Positions 17,195 through 25,557 of a DNA stretch of 64,000 nucleotides are shown here, one piece after another. The translations under genes were made by a program, and so were the position numbers. Source of the DNA: Shewanella vesiculosa (GTDB taxonomy: Bacteria; Pseudomonadota; Gammaproteobacteria; Enterobacterales; Shewanellaceae); assembly GCF_021560015.1 (NCBI RefSeq), contig NZ_CP073588.1, positions 4,386,501 through 4,450,500 of the forward strand. The letters run 5' to 3'. Numbering within the stretch: position 1 is the stretch's first letter; each line of letters begins with the position of its first letter. Below the pieces are notes generated by a model that was not told where the DNA came from, did no database searches, and saw only the letters and a program-made list of their open reading frames with translations.

Positions 17195-17713
17195 TTAATT
17201 ACTCATGTATTCATCTGGTTGTGTTTCAGCGGTTATCTTCATTTTATGCTGATTTAGTACCTTGATCACATCGACGTTATTCTGAGTAAGATCATCAAAG
17301 CGATCGTTAACCTCTTGTAATTCTAAGCCATAACTTGGATCTTCTTTAGGCTTAGTTTGCCAAAAGCGTTTGCGATCAAGTTTTTGTATTTCGCTAGCAC
17401 GTAATATTTCAAAGTAGCTGTTTTCTTGCTTTAGACGATACATTTCACCATCAAGGAGTTGCAGTAACTTCTCTTTAGAAATAGTTTGTTTATTCAGCAG
17501 GGCTTTTAATGGATCTTCTTTAAGTTCGTGCTTGTCGGAGTCGACTTCGGTGGTAATACCTAATTGGTATTCAATTTTGTGCTGACGATACTCTTGTGGG
17601 CGGACGGTTTGGCTGAAAACGACTTTGTCATCCATCATACATTTGTAAATAGTATTGGATTGAGCGGTAAATGCGCTCATGGCGAGTATGATAAATAGCA
17701 GTCTTTTTGCCAT
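17195..17713 (-). CDS. Exported DUF4124-like protein
   Basis: 172 residues from the ATG at 17713 (MAKRLLF); a longer version from 17725 adds four residues, but its AAAGG sits only one base from that ATG. There is a clear signal peptide (RLLFIILAMSAFTAQS). The mature start NTIYKCMMDDKVVFSQT follows the DUF4124 pattern (YKCxDxxGxxxFSDxP). The rest is charged and helical. Function unknown; the protein is expected in the periplasm. Convergent with yheV, 54 bases apart. Confidence 0.65.
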   Translation of the reverse strand: MAKRLLFIILAMSAFTAQSNTIYKCMMDDKVVFSQTVRPQEYRQHKIEYQLGITTEVDSDKHELKEDPLKALLNKQTISKEKLLQLLDGEMYRLKQENSYFEILRASEIQKLDRKRFWQTKPKEDPSYGLELQEVNDRFDDLTQNNVDVIKVLNQHKMKITAETQPDEYMSN

Positions 17714-17725
17714 GCGGCCACACAT

Positions 17726-18227
17726 CCTTTTGTCATCACAATTATGATTTGATATCAGTTGGTTACGTTTTCTATGCGAGAGTTTTCGACATTAATTCAA
17801 TTTAACAACCGACTACCTTGTCTAGCTGCCAATGGTAGTGACATTTATTGTAAATGTACTACCAGTGTCATTGTATTTTTGCCTCTTACCAAGCCACTTG
17901 CTTTTGTTACCCTTGTGTTGGTTTTATTTGTGTTATTTGTCTATAACGTTAAGAATATTAGCATGTTTTTAGATTAAGCTACACGCAAAATTAGTAACAA
18001 ATAAACCACAATAAGCAGCAGAAATTTCATACATAGTTGTTATGCTGGCTGATAATATAGCCACATTCATACCGATAACATCATGTTATCGGTTAAATAT
18101 GGCCCAAGTTTATCGATAAAACCAGTTTTTTGACAATCGAGATTTGAATAAAAAACCATCTTTACTGTTATTTGATGTACTTAAACCGAAAACGGAATGT
18201 TTTCTTTGGTGATGATTAGCTGTTTAG
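17726..18227. other. 500-base gap with perfect palindromes
   Basis: A 72-codon plus-strand frame (17759-17977) with one hydrophobic stretch has no ribosome site and no recognisable relatives, so it is not called. ACCGATAACAT/ATGTTATCGGT (18071-18093, 11-bp arms around one C) is perfect, and TTTATCGATAAA (18109-18120) follows. They sit about 110-160 bases past the panC stop. The first may end the pan transcript, though it lacks a T-run. Confidence 0.5.
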
Positions 18228-19082
18228 TTAGCTTAAGTTACGTGAGAATGACACGTTATCAATTAAGCGAGCTTTACCTAAATAAGCGGCTGCAATAACC
18301 ACTAAGTCAGTGTCTGTTGCTGTTGCTTGACGTAACGTCTTGGCATTTCTCACTTCGAGGTAATCTGGGGTAAAGCCGGCATTAGTTAGCTGCTTTTTGG
18401 CTGTTACAATCGCTACTTCTGTTGATTCTCCGTGTTTAATGGCTTCAACAATAGTATCTAATGCTTGTTTTAACGCTGCAGCTGAGTGTTTTTCTTCTGC
18501 GGTTAAATAGCCGTTTCGAGAACTCATTGCCAGTCCTGATGCTTCACGAATAGTGTCAACACCAATCACTTCAATCGGCATGGATAAGTCACTCACCATG
18601 GTTTTAATAATCATCAATTGTTGAAAATCTTTACGACCGAATAAGGCGATATCTGGTTGGACAATATTAAACAATTTGGTCACTATGGTTGCCACGCCAC
18701 GAAAATGTCCAGGACGGCTTGCGCCACACAGTTGATCGCCAATGTCGGGTACTTCAACAAATGTTTGTTGTGCTAAACCATTGGGATAGATTATCTCGGG
18801 CGTTGGGGTAAATAATATTTCTGTTCCGGCAGCCATCAGCTTATCGCTGTCTTGTTCTAATGTACGTGGGTACCCGTCCAAGTCTTCGTTAGCGCTAAAC
18901 TGCATTGGATTAACAAAAATAGATACCACCACATGATCTGCACGCTTTTTAGCTTCGTTCACTAAGGTGATGTGGCCTTGGTGTAAGTTACCCATTGTTG
19001 GCACGAAGGCAACGGTTTCGCCTTTACGACGCCAAGCATTTACATGTTCGCGAATAGTTGAAATAGCAGCAGTGGTGATCAT
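18228..19082 (-). CDS. panC: Pantothenate synthetase PanC
   Basis: 284 residues from the ATG at 19082 ([13 protein letters not shown]); upstream codons in frame to 19133 do not fit the family. It joins pantoate and beta-alanine using ATP in the cytoplasm, the last step to vitamin B5. Motifs: [14 protein letters not shown] (the HIGH-like ATP loop), [19 protein letters not shown], and the late SSRNGYL with its KMSKS-like role. Length equals E. coli PanC (283). It follows panB on the same strand with a 78-base gap, as in the classical panBC operon. Confidence 0.96.
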   Translation of the reverse strand: MITTAAISTIREHVNAWRRKGETVAFVPTMGNLHQGHITLVNEAKKRADHVVVSIFVNPMQFSANEDLDGYPRTLEQDSDKLMAAGTEILFTPTPEIIYPNGLAQQTFVEVPDIGDQLCGASRPGHFRGVATIVTKLFNIVQPDIALFGRKDFQQLMIIKTMVSDLSMPIEVIGVDTIREASGLAMSSRNGYLTAEEKHSAAALKQALDTIVEAIKHGESTEVAIVTAKKQLTNAGFTPDYLEVRNAKTLRQATATDTDLVVIAAAYLGKARLIDNVSFSRNLS

Positions 19083-19160
19083 TTTCTGTTGAAACCTTAA
19101 TAAAAACAATGTCGTTAATTGATGTACATTCAATGGCTCGTTAAAGGAGCAACTAAATCA

Positions 19161-19955
19161 TTAGTTAAATGTATGTTCTTCGGCAGGGAAGCTACCGTTA
19201 GCGACTTCATCAATATAAGCTTTGATTGCTGAGCGGATCTCGCCAGTTTGTTTGAGGTAGTTTTTAGAAAAACGTGGGATATAACCACTGGAAATGCCCA
19301 ATACATCATGCATTACCAAGATTTGGCCGTCAGTGTCTGCTCCAGCACCAATCCCAATAACCGGAATGGTCAGTGCTTCAGTAATGGCTTTAGCAAGCGA
19401 TGCCGGAATACATTCAACCACTAATAATTGCGCACCAGCTGCTTGTATTGCTTTGGCTTCATCTAAAATACGCTGGGCATTATCAGCATCACGACCTTGC
19501 ACTTTAAAGCCGCCAAATACGTTGACCGATTGTGGGGTTAATCCTAAGTGGGCACAGACTGGAATACCACGCTCTGTTAACATTTTTACGCTTTCAAGTA
19601 ACCAATGACCGCCTTCTAATTTAACCATGCTGGCACCAGCTTGCATAAGAATTGCCGCGTTAGTCATGGTTTGTTCTGGGGTGGCGTAACTCATAAATGG
19701 CATATCTGCGATCAGTAATGCGCGCGAAACCCCCCGTTTAACACAAGCTGTATGATAAGCAATATCGGCAGTCGTAACGGGCAAGGTGTCGTCATGGCCT
19801 TGAAGTACCATACCGAGTGAGTCGCCCACTAAAAGTACATCCACACCTTCGCTGTCAAATGCGCTGGCAAAACTAGCGTCATAAGCTGTTAATGCGGTGA
19901 ACTTTTTACCTTCTTGTTTGAACTTGATCAGGGTAGAGCTGGTGACTTTTGACAT
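19161..19955 (-). CDS. panB: Ketopantoate hydroxymethyltransferase PanB
   Basis: 264 residues, exactly the usual length. It makes ketopantoate from 2-oxoisovalerate and methylene-tetrahydrofolate. Motifs: [39 protein letters not shown] (metal-binding Asp), VKLEGG, and [19 protein letters not shown]; the catalytic Glu lies in VVECIPAS. Preceded by folK on the same strand (68-base gap), so folK-panB-panC are probably cotranscribed; its product feeds PanC directly. Confidence 0.97.
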   Translation of the reverse strand: MSKVTSSTLIKFKQEGKKFTALTAYDASFASAFDSEGVDVLLVGDSLGMVLQGHDDTLPVTTADIAYHTACVKRGVSRALLIADMPFMSYATPEQTMTNAAILMQAGASMVKLEGGHWLLESVKMLTERGIPVCAHLGLTPQSVNVFGGFKVQGRDADNAQRILDEAKAIQAAGAQLLVVECIPASLAKAITEALTIPVIGIGAGADTDGQILVMHDVLGISSGYIPRFSKNYLKQTGEIRSAIKAYIDEVANGSFPAEEHTFN

Positions 19956-20023
19956 AGTAGACTCTTAAAACAATATTGAAATACTAAAAGCTGAGCTTAA
20001 TGTGCTGTGCATTAATATCAACT

Positions 20024-20509
20024 TTAATCGATAAGCTTTTGCAATTCATCACGCATTGTCACACTAATAAGACTTTCAAGGCTTGTGTTACAAGGCAGTG
20101 TCAAAGTGGGTGCAATGTCTGCTAATGGTACTAACACAAAACTACGTTGTTTCATGCCGTAGTGAGGCACGCAAAGACGAGGTTGGTTTATGTGTTGTGC
20201 ACCATACAATAACAAATCTAAATCTAAGGTACGAGGTCCCCAGCGTTCGAGACGCAAACGTCCTTGTTGTTGCTCGATATCTTGTAAAGCATCGAGCAAT
20301 TCAATCGGCAATAGCTCGGTTTGAAACCCTGCTACAGCATTGACATAATCGGGTTGTATCACATCGCCCATAGGTTTAGAGCGGTAATAAGCTGACACCG
20401 TCAAGGTGTTATTAAGTGCTAATGTTTTGAGCGCCGTTACAGCAACATCGAGTTGTTGTACCGGCTCTGCTAAATTTGCGCCCAAGGCGACATACACTTG
20501 CACCGCCAT
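20024..20509 (-). CDS. folK: HPPK (6-hydroxymethyl-dihydropterin pyrophosphokinase) FolK
   Basis: 161 residues, as in E. coli (159). It transfers pyrophosphate from ATP to hydroxymethyl-dihydropterin in folate synthesis. Motifs: ALGANLAEPVQQLDVAV at the N-terminus, LDALQDIEQQQGR, and the signature RWGPRTLDLDLLLYG with the two magnesium-binding Asp residues, then PHYGMKQRSFVLVPLADI. It begins five bases after the pcnB stop, so the two genes are translationally close. Confidence 0.96.
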   Translation of the reverse strand: MAVQVYVALGANLAEPVQQLDVAVTALKTLALNNTLTVSAYYRSKPMGDVIQPDYVNAVAGFQTELLPIELLDALQDIEQQQGRLRLERWGPRTLDLDLLLYGAQHINQPRLCVPHYGMKQRSFVLVPLADIAPTLTLPCNTSLESLISVTMRDELQKLID

Positions 20510-20514
20510 GGTGG

Positions 20515-21921
20515 TTACTCTTCTGTAGGCTTGGCAGCGGGTTTTCGACGACGCTTGCGCTGTGGTGCATTTCGATTGCGAGTATTACTGCCTTTGATGC
20601 TTTTGGCGATATCACTGCGGTCAGTTTCATCGGCTTCAACAAACGCTTGCCACCAATCCGCTATCTTGGCGGTATTACCCGCTTCAACTTCACCGCGCAG
20701 TAGCAGCAAATCATAAGCTGCTCTAAATTTCGGGTGCTCTAGCAGTTTAAAGGCGCGGGTGCCTTGACCACGTTCTAAGCGCAGTTGTAATTGCCAAATG
20801 TCACGTGCTGGAGTACTAAAACGACGTGGTAAGCTAATGGTTAAACACTGTTTCTCAAGCACATCACCCATAGCTGCAACATAGGCATCGTAATGCGTTA
20901 GGCCACTTTCAATCGCGATATCATCTGCGCGTTGTTTAACTGGGTACCATAATATTGCGGCAAAGAAAAATGCTGGCGTAACGGTTTTATCTTCACTGAC
21001 TCGTAGGTCAGTATTACGCATAACGGTTTGCAGCATTTTAGCTGTATGACCTTTAGGCGACTCTTCAATTAGGGCACTCACTTGTGGGAACAGCGGAGCA
21101 AATAAACCAAAATCTTGCATCATGTGGTAATTCGCTTCGGCTTTACCGGCAAAGAATAATTTCAATACTTCTTCATACATGCGCGCCGCGGGAATATCAC
21201 CTAATAGTGGTGCGAGTGCTTTGATAGGATCGGCGGTAACGGCGTCGATTTGCATATCAAGTTTAGTCGCAAAACGAACGGCTCGAAGCATGCGCACCGG
21301 ATCTTCACGGTAACGGGTATCTGGATCGCCGATAAGTTTTATCTTGCGTGCATTAAGATCGTTTATTCCACCGCCATAACTGCGAATAGAGTAGTCGCTA
21401 ATGTCGTAGTAGAGTGCATTGATAGTGAAGTCACGACGTTCAGCATCTTCATCTATCTCACCATAAACGTTATCACGTAATAAACGACCTTCAGCGTTTG
21501 ATTTCGATACTTTGTCATTGCTTTCACTGTGGTGACCGCGGAACGTGGCAACCTCAATAACATCACGACCAAAAACGATATGTGCCAGTCTAAATCGACG
21601 GCCAACTAAACGACAGTTGCGAAATAACTTTTTAATATCATCTGGGGTAGCATTCGTCGCTACATCAAAGTCTTTTGGTTCTATGCCAAGCAGAATATCG
21701 CGAACACCACCGCCGACTAAATAGGCTTTGTAGCCCGATTTATTCAGACGATAGAGTACTTTAAGTGCATTTTCACTAATTTGGCGACGTGAAATTGAGT
21801 GACCATCTCTGGAGATAATATCCAGACGTAAGCCATCTTCTTGAATTGGCTCTTCAAGGACTGGAGCTACTTTGTTGTTTTCAAATAGCTGTTTGCAGAA
21901 TTGGCTAATACGGCGAAAAAT
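20515..21921 (-). CDS. pcnB: Poly(A) polymerase I PcnB, AUU start
   Basis: 468 residues if translation starts at ATT 21921-21919. No ATG, GTG or TTG in this frame fits the expected N-terminus. The first residues, (M)FRRISQFCKQLFE, line up with E. coli MFTRVANFCRKVL, whose gene is known to start with AUU. GAGG lies six bases upstream (21928-21931). The first in-frame ATG (21297) would remove the whole catalytic domain: YLVGGGVRDILLG, DFDVATNAT, FRNCRLVGRRFRLAH and RRDFTINALYYD all lie before it. The C-terminus is a basic Arg/Lys tail for RNA binding. PcnB adds 3' poly(A) tails that promote RNA decay. An IS lies just upstream. Confidence 0.93.
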   Translation of the reverse strand: MFRRISQFCKQLFENNKVAPVLEEPIQEDGLRLDIISRDGHSISRRQISENALKVLYRLNKSGYKAYLVGGGVRDILLGIEPKDFDVATNATPDDIKKLFRNCRLVGRRFRLAHIVFGRDVIEVATFRGHHSESNDKVSKSNAEGRLLRDNVYGEIDEDAERRDFTINALYYDISDYSIRSYGGGINDLNARKIKLIGDPDTRYREDPVRMLRAVRFATKLDMQIDAVTADPIKALAPLLGDIPAARMYEEVLKLFFAGKAEANYHMMQDFGLFAPLFPQVSALIEESPKGHTAKMLQTVMRNTDLRVSEDKTVTPAFFFAAILWYPVKQRADDIAIESGLTHYDAYVAAMGDVLEKQCLTISLPRRFSTPARDIWQLQLRLERGQGTRAFKLLEHPKFRAAYDLLLLRGEVEAGNTAKIADWWQAFVEADETDRSDIAKSIKGSNTRNRNAPQRKRRRKPAAKPTEE

Positions 21922-21931
21922 AATACACCTC
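21919..21931 (-). promoter_or_regulatory. Ribosome site and AUU start codon of pcnB
   Basis: On the minus strand: GAGG (21931-21928), six bases, then ATT. A second ATT (21924-21922) lies directly before it, but only three bases from GAGG, and would add one residue. An AUU start makes initiation weak and sensitive to IF3, which in E. coli keeps PcnB scarce. Confidence 0.8.
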
Positions 21932-21994
21932 GGGACGCTAGAATAATTTGATTAAAAATCTGGCGGGTATAATACATTAAATGTGACTGAATGA

Positions 21995-22002
21995 GTATAC
22001 GT
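21995..22002. repeat. Target-site duplication, left copy
   Basis: GTATACGT, identical to 23043-23050, directly flanking the IS1595-family element. Eight bases is the duplication length expected for this family. Confidence 0.9.
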
Positions 22003-23042
22003 AAGGGCTATCCACTTAGCACAACCAACCACTATATATTGTGGTTATCGATTTTTAATTGATTGGTACGTTATCGGCTTAGAACGCACTGCTTGTTCAA
22101 GCAACCTGTAGAATAATAATCCCCGAGAATCTGACTTTCTTCTATTGAAGCGAAATGTAAACTCATCTAAATAATAATCAAGTTGCTTAGCCTTTACCGC
22201 GCCTTGATATGTACCTAAAAGCCATCTTTTACATAATGATGAGACTCGATGCACCCCAGCCATTGTTTCATGTGCAGGTACAGATGAACCTAAATGCACT
22301 ATTCGGTTATGCTTATATCCTTTCTTGTCTATTTGTTTGTATGCTTGAGAGCCATCACTACAAATTGTACTACCAGGTTCAATTACATCTTGAATGAATT
22401 GATGGATATGTTCTTTGGTTGCACTTTCCACTTGCCTTAAACGTATCCGGCCAAATCCAGAGCGTGATAGCAGCTCAACTGCTACCAAAACTACAGCCTT
22501 ACGCTTACCCTGTTGATTTTTAATAGATGATTGGGGAACGACGCCACCTATTAGTGTTTCGTCAACCTCTACGATGCCGGACAGTTTATCCCTTTCAGGA
22601 TCAACCATGGCATACCTTAACTTGTGCATTAATGACCAAGCGGTTTGATAACTCCCAAGACCTAATAACCTTTGAACTCCAAGAGCGCTGACACCATTTT
22701 TTTGATTTGTAATAAACCAGACGGCAGCAAACCAACTTTTCATGGGGGTTCTTGTTTTGTCAAAAAGTGTACTTGATGTTACTGAACACTGAGAACGACA
22801 AGCATGACATTTTAACTTGCCATTACTTAACTGATAAGGTGATTGATGGCTTGAACAGCTTGGGCATATGAATCCGTTTGGCCAACGAAGTTTGTAAAGG
22901 TAGCTAATGCAGGATTGTTCATCATGAAACCAATCAACAAATTCGCCCCAACTTGTAGGGTAATCTACACCAGCTTTTAATAAATACGATGAAGTTTTCA
23001 TCACTACATATTGACACTGGTGGCGCTAAATGGATAGCCCTT
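22003..23042 (-). mobile_element. ISSod11-like IS1595-family insertion sequence (1,040 bp)
   Basis: The ends are inverted repeats: the left begins AAGGGCTATCCACTTAGC, the right (reverse complement) AAGGGCTATCCATTTAGC, with 21 of 24 end bases matching. Each side is flanked by the 8-bp repeat GTATACGT. One transposase gene fills the element. Size, ends, duplication length and transposase type all fit the IS1595 family, probably the ISSod11 group. It lies between gluQRS and pcnB, which are normally adjacent, and is oriented like them, so transposase transcripts may run into pcnB. Perfect duplications and an intact transposase point to a recent insertion. Confidence 0.92.
22045..23004 (-). CDS. 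IS1595-family transposase
   Basis: 319 residues, intact. An N-terminal zinc ribbon (CPSC ... CHAC, residues about 48-72) is followed by SSTLFDKTRTPMKSWFAAVW. The catalytic ISXO2-like DDE domain has its first Asp in VEVDETLIGG and second in TICSDGSQAY. The third position lies in GVHRVSSLCKRWLLGTYQG, where a His stands at the place often taken by Glu or Asn; this is typical of one subgroup of the family. The end LDEFTFRFNRRKSDSRG is conserved. Starts MM; either Met is possible. Confidence 0.93.
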   Translation of the reverse strand: MMKTSSYLLKAGVDYPTSWGEFVDWFHDEQSCISYLYKLRWPNGFICPSCSSHQSPYQLSNGKLKCHACRSQCSVTSSTLFDKTRTPMKSWFAAVWFITNQKNGVSALGVQRLLGLGSYQTAWSLMHKLRYAMVDPERDKLSGIVEVDETLIGGVVPQSSIKNQQGKRKAVVLVAVELLSRSGFGRIRLRQVESATKEHIHQFIQDVIEPGSTICSDGSQAYKQIDKKGYKHNRIVHLGSSVPAHETMAGVHRVSSLCKRWLLGTYQGAVKAKQLDYYLDEFTFRFNRRKSDSRGLLFYRLLEQAVRSKPITYQSIKNR

Positions 23043-23050
23043 GTATACGT
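23043..23050. repeat. Target-site duplication, right copy
   Basis: GTATACGT, matching 21995-22002 exactly. Confidence 0.9.
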
Positions 23051-23104
23051 ACAGTGGCGCTAAAAAGGGCTTAATGCAATAACTCGTCATGGTAATGATG
23101 ATAC

Positions 23105-23987
23105 CTAGTCGTTTCTAGTCGATATGATAATTTCTTTTTGTGCAGGAATCGCACTGAGATCAAATTGTGCTACTGCCTGCTTAAGCATCACATCAACTGC
23201 ATCAATATCCACTGTTTGTTGACCTAAAAATGTCAGCGCGGCGTTGATACTGGCTTGAGGGTGGACGATATCGATGGCAGAGGCATGATTCTGCTTTGAT
23301 AATTTAAAGCCTTTTTGTGTGCAGACTAAAGGTAAATGTAACCAATCAGGTGACGGAAAATTCAATTGAGTAAACAAGCTTATTTGGCGGCAACTTGCTT
23401 CAAGTAAATCACAGCCCCTAACCACTTCAGTAATACCTTGATAAGCATCATCAAGCACCACGGCGAGCTGGTATGCGAACAAACCATCGCTACGTTTAAT
23501 GATAAAGTCTTCATCAGCGAAGGCTTTATCAACCATCACATGACCTTGCAGTTGATCAACAAAGTGGTCCATTTTAACTTGGTTACGAATCCGAATTGCA
23601 CCTTGGGTCAGCCGTGGTGTCAATCGTCCGCATCGGCCATCGTACACTCCGCCACTGGTTTGAATAATTTTACGTGTGCACTGGCAATAATAACCCGCAT
23701 CACTTTCGATAAACGCATCAATCTGATCTTGATATACTTGATGTCGTTGATGTTGATATAGCACGCTACCATGCCAATGTAAGCCATAGGCATCAAGTGT
23801 GCGGAGGATATTGTCGCTGGCACCGGGTACTTCCCTAGGGGGGATCGATATCTTCTATGCGGACCAGCCATTGGCCTTTAAGGCTATGCGCACGCAGATA
23901 ACTGCCTAATGCCGCAATGAGTGAACCAAAATGCAGTGAGCCTGACGGGGATGGCGCAAAACGGCCAATATACGATGGGGTGATCAT
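23105..23987 (-). pseudogene. gluQ: Glutamyl-Q tRNA(Asp) synthetase GluQRS, frameshifted
   Basis: The enzyme glutamylates queuosine in tRNA(Asp). The N-terminal part (from [16 protein letters not shown], start 23987; a TTG at 24041 is possible) holds the ATP motif [14 protein letters not shown] and then stops right after RIEDIDPP at a TAG. Removing one base of the G6/C6 run at 23838-23843 restores [30 protein letters not shown] and joins it to the rest, which has zinc ligands (CQC, then DGRCGR) and the KMSKS-like KLSKQNH. So the coding content is complete except for one inserted base. It may be a real null mutation or a sequencing error. Order dksA-gluQ-pcnB is conserved in E. coli. Confidence 0.9.
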
Positions 23988-24111
23988 GTTATTTTGTAGC
24001 GTAGTCTTAATTAACATCGCTGTGCCATTATCTTCTGTCAAAGTGACAACACTCTAGCGCGGGTAACCAATTAAATGAGTGGCGTGTTTTATTGATGAAT
24101 AAAATAAACAA

Positions 24112-24134
24112 AAGGGCGAGATAATCTCGCCCTT
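24112..24134 (-). terminator. dksA terminator
   Basis: Stem AAGGGCGAGA (24112-24121) with TCTCGCCCTT (24125-24134), loop of three. On the minus strand the stem is followed by TTTGTTTATTTTATT. It starts 14 bases after the dksA stop. Confidence 0.85.
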
Positions 24135-24147
24135 CTTCGATAGCGGA

Positions 24148-24591
24148 TTAACCCGCCATTTGTTTTTCTTTTATTTCAGCTAGCGTTTTACAGTCGATAC
24201 ACTGATCGGCTGTTGGACGGGCTTCAAGTCGACGGATACCAATTTCTACACCACATGAGAAGCAGAAACCAAAATCATCTTCTTTGATCAGCTGTAAGGT
24301 CTTTTCAATCTTTTTGATCAATTTACGTTCTCTGTCACGAGCGCGTAATTCTAAGCTGAATTCTTCTTCTTGTGCTGCACGGTCGACAGGATCAGGAAAG
24401 TTTGCAGCTTCATCTTGCATGTGAGTTAACGTACGGTCGACTTCTTCACGCAATTGGTTACGCCATGCTTCGAGGATCAATGTAAAGTGACCACGTTGCT
24501 TGGTATTCATATACTCTTCACCAGCCGATTCCTGGTAAGGATCTACTCCAGCGATAGCGAGTACGCCAAGTTTTTTCGTGCCTTGAGGCAT
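24148..24591 (-). CDS. dksA: RNA polymerase-binding transcription factor DksA
   Basis: 147 residues from ATG 24591, preceded by AGGAG at the right distance; frame upstream to 24675 is not part of the protein. The coiled-coil hairpin (about residues 35-105) carries the tip motif DPVDRA (DxxDxA), which acts in the polymerase secondary channel together with ppGpp. The C-terminus has a four-Cys zinc finger (CFSCG ... CIDC). It controls the stringent response and growth-rate regulation. Terminates at 24112-24134 before gluQRS. Confidence 0.96.
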   Translation of the reverse strand: MPQGTKKLGVLAIAGVDPYQESAGEEYMNTKQRGHFTLILEAWRNQLREEVDRTLTHMQDEAANFPDPVDRAAQEEEFSLELRARDRERKLIKKIEKTLQLIKEDDFGFCFSCGVEIGIRRLEARPTADQCIDCKTLAEIKEKQMAG

Positions 24592-24709
24592 AACGCATCT
24601 CCTGTAATCATTTGCGTTTAAGGACGTCTTAAATTTATGGCCGCTATCTATACCAGAAACTCTATAGCGTGGCAAATTTTTTACATGTATTTGAGCTTTA
24701 TATTTTTAT

Positions 24710-25413
24710 CTATACGACCACATTACAAGAATCGGTGATGGAACTTGCTTGCGGTGAAAGTGTTGTTTTATAGGCTAGCACTTCAACGCCATGTTCCATG
24801 GCTTGTTGAAGTAAGTCTGCATATTGCGGATCAATATGGCGCGCGGGTTGAACAGTGGTTATGCCACTGTGTTGTACCACAAATAATAATACCGCTCGAT
24901 GACCTAGAGTGACCATATGCATCAATTCTCTAAGATGCTTTTGCCCCCGAGTGGTAACGGCATCAGGAAAATAACCTATGTGTTGTTCTAAAAGGGTGCA
25001 ACTCTTCACTTCGATATAGCAATCTGCTCGATTAGGGCTGGTGAGCAATATATCGATCCGGCTATTTTCACTGCCGTACTTCACTTCACGTTTTAGATGC
25101 TCATAACCTAACAGTTCCGAAATCACTTGCCTCTTTATAGCATCTTCGGCAAGAGCATTGGCACGTCCGGTGTTAATCCCGATAAGGTGCTGCTGATCGG
25201 TTTGCATCAATTCCCAGGTGTGGGCGTATTTACGTTTTGGATTGTCTGAGGTAGAAAACCACACCGTCTCACCAGGAAATAAGCAATTTTTCATTGAACC
25301 AGTATTAGGACAATGAATGGTGATCTGTTCGCCATTGGCAAGCATGATGTCGGCAAGAAACGCTTATAACGTTTAATTAATATGCCAGATTCTAATTCGG
25401 GGATAAATTTCAT
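24710..25413 (-). pseudogene. sfsA: Sugar fermentation stimulation protein SfsA, frameshifted near its start
   Basis: The body (from [18 protein letters not shown]) has the SfsA pattern: [32 protein letters not shown] (Asp and ExK of a nuclease-like fold) and [17 protein letters not shown]. It lacks about 23 N-terminal residues. They are present upstream in another frame: ATG 25413, then [19 protein letters not shown]. One missing base near 25351-25357 (TTGCCGAC where TTGGCCGAC or similar is expected) separates the two parts. SfsA is a small conserved protein of unclear function linked to maltose metabolism in E. coli. Real mutation or read error is undecided. Confidence 0.82.
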
Positions 25414-25557
25414 CCATGACCCAAGTGTTGAGTTGATTTACAACAATGCTAACAAACTTTAGCTTGGTTTATCGATTATGTTTTGTCTACACTACTGCCA
25501 TTAGCTCGTGATTACGTGCGAGTATTGGTGTTCTTAGGCTTACAACAAGGGATTATT

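Noticed and set aside
17759..17977. 72-codon plus-strand frame with a hydrophobic stretch
   Set aside because: No ribosome site, no recognisable relative, lies in an AT-rich intergenic gap.
20515..21297. pcnB as a truncated gene starting at the first ATG
   Set aside because: The upstream frame is open to 21921 and encodes the whole conserved catalytic domain; the gene is complete with an AUU start.
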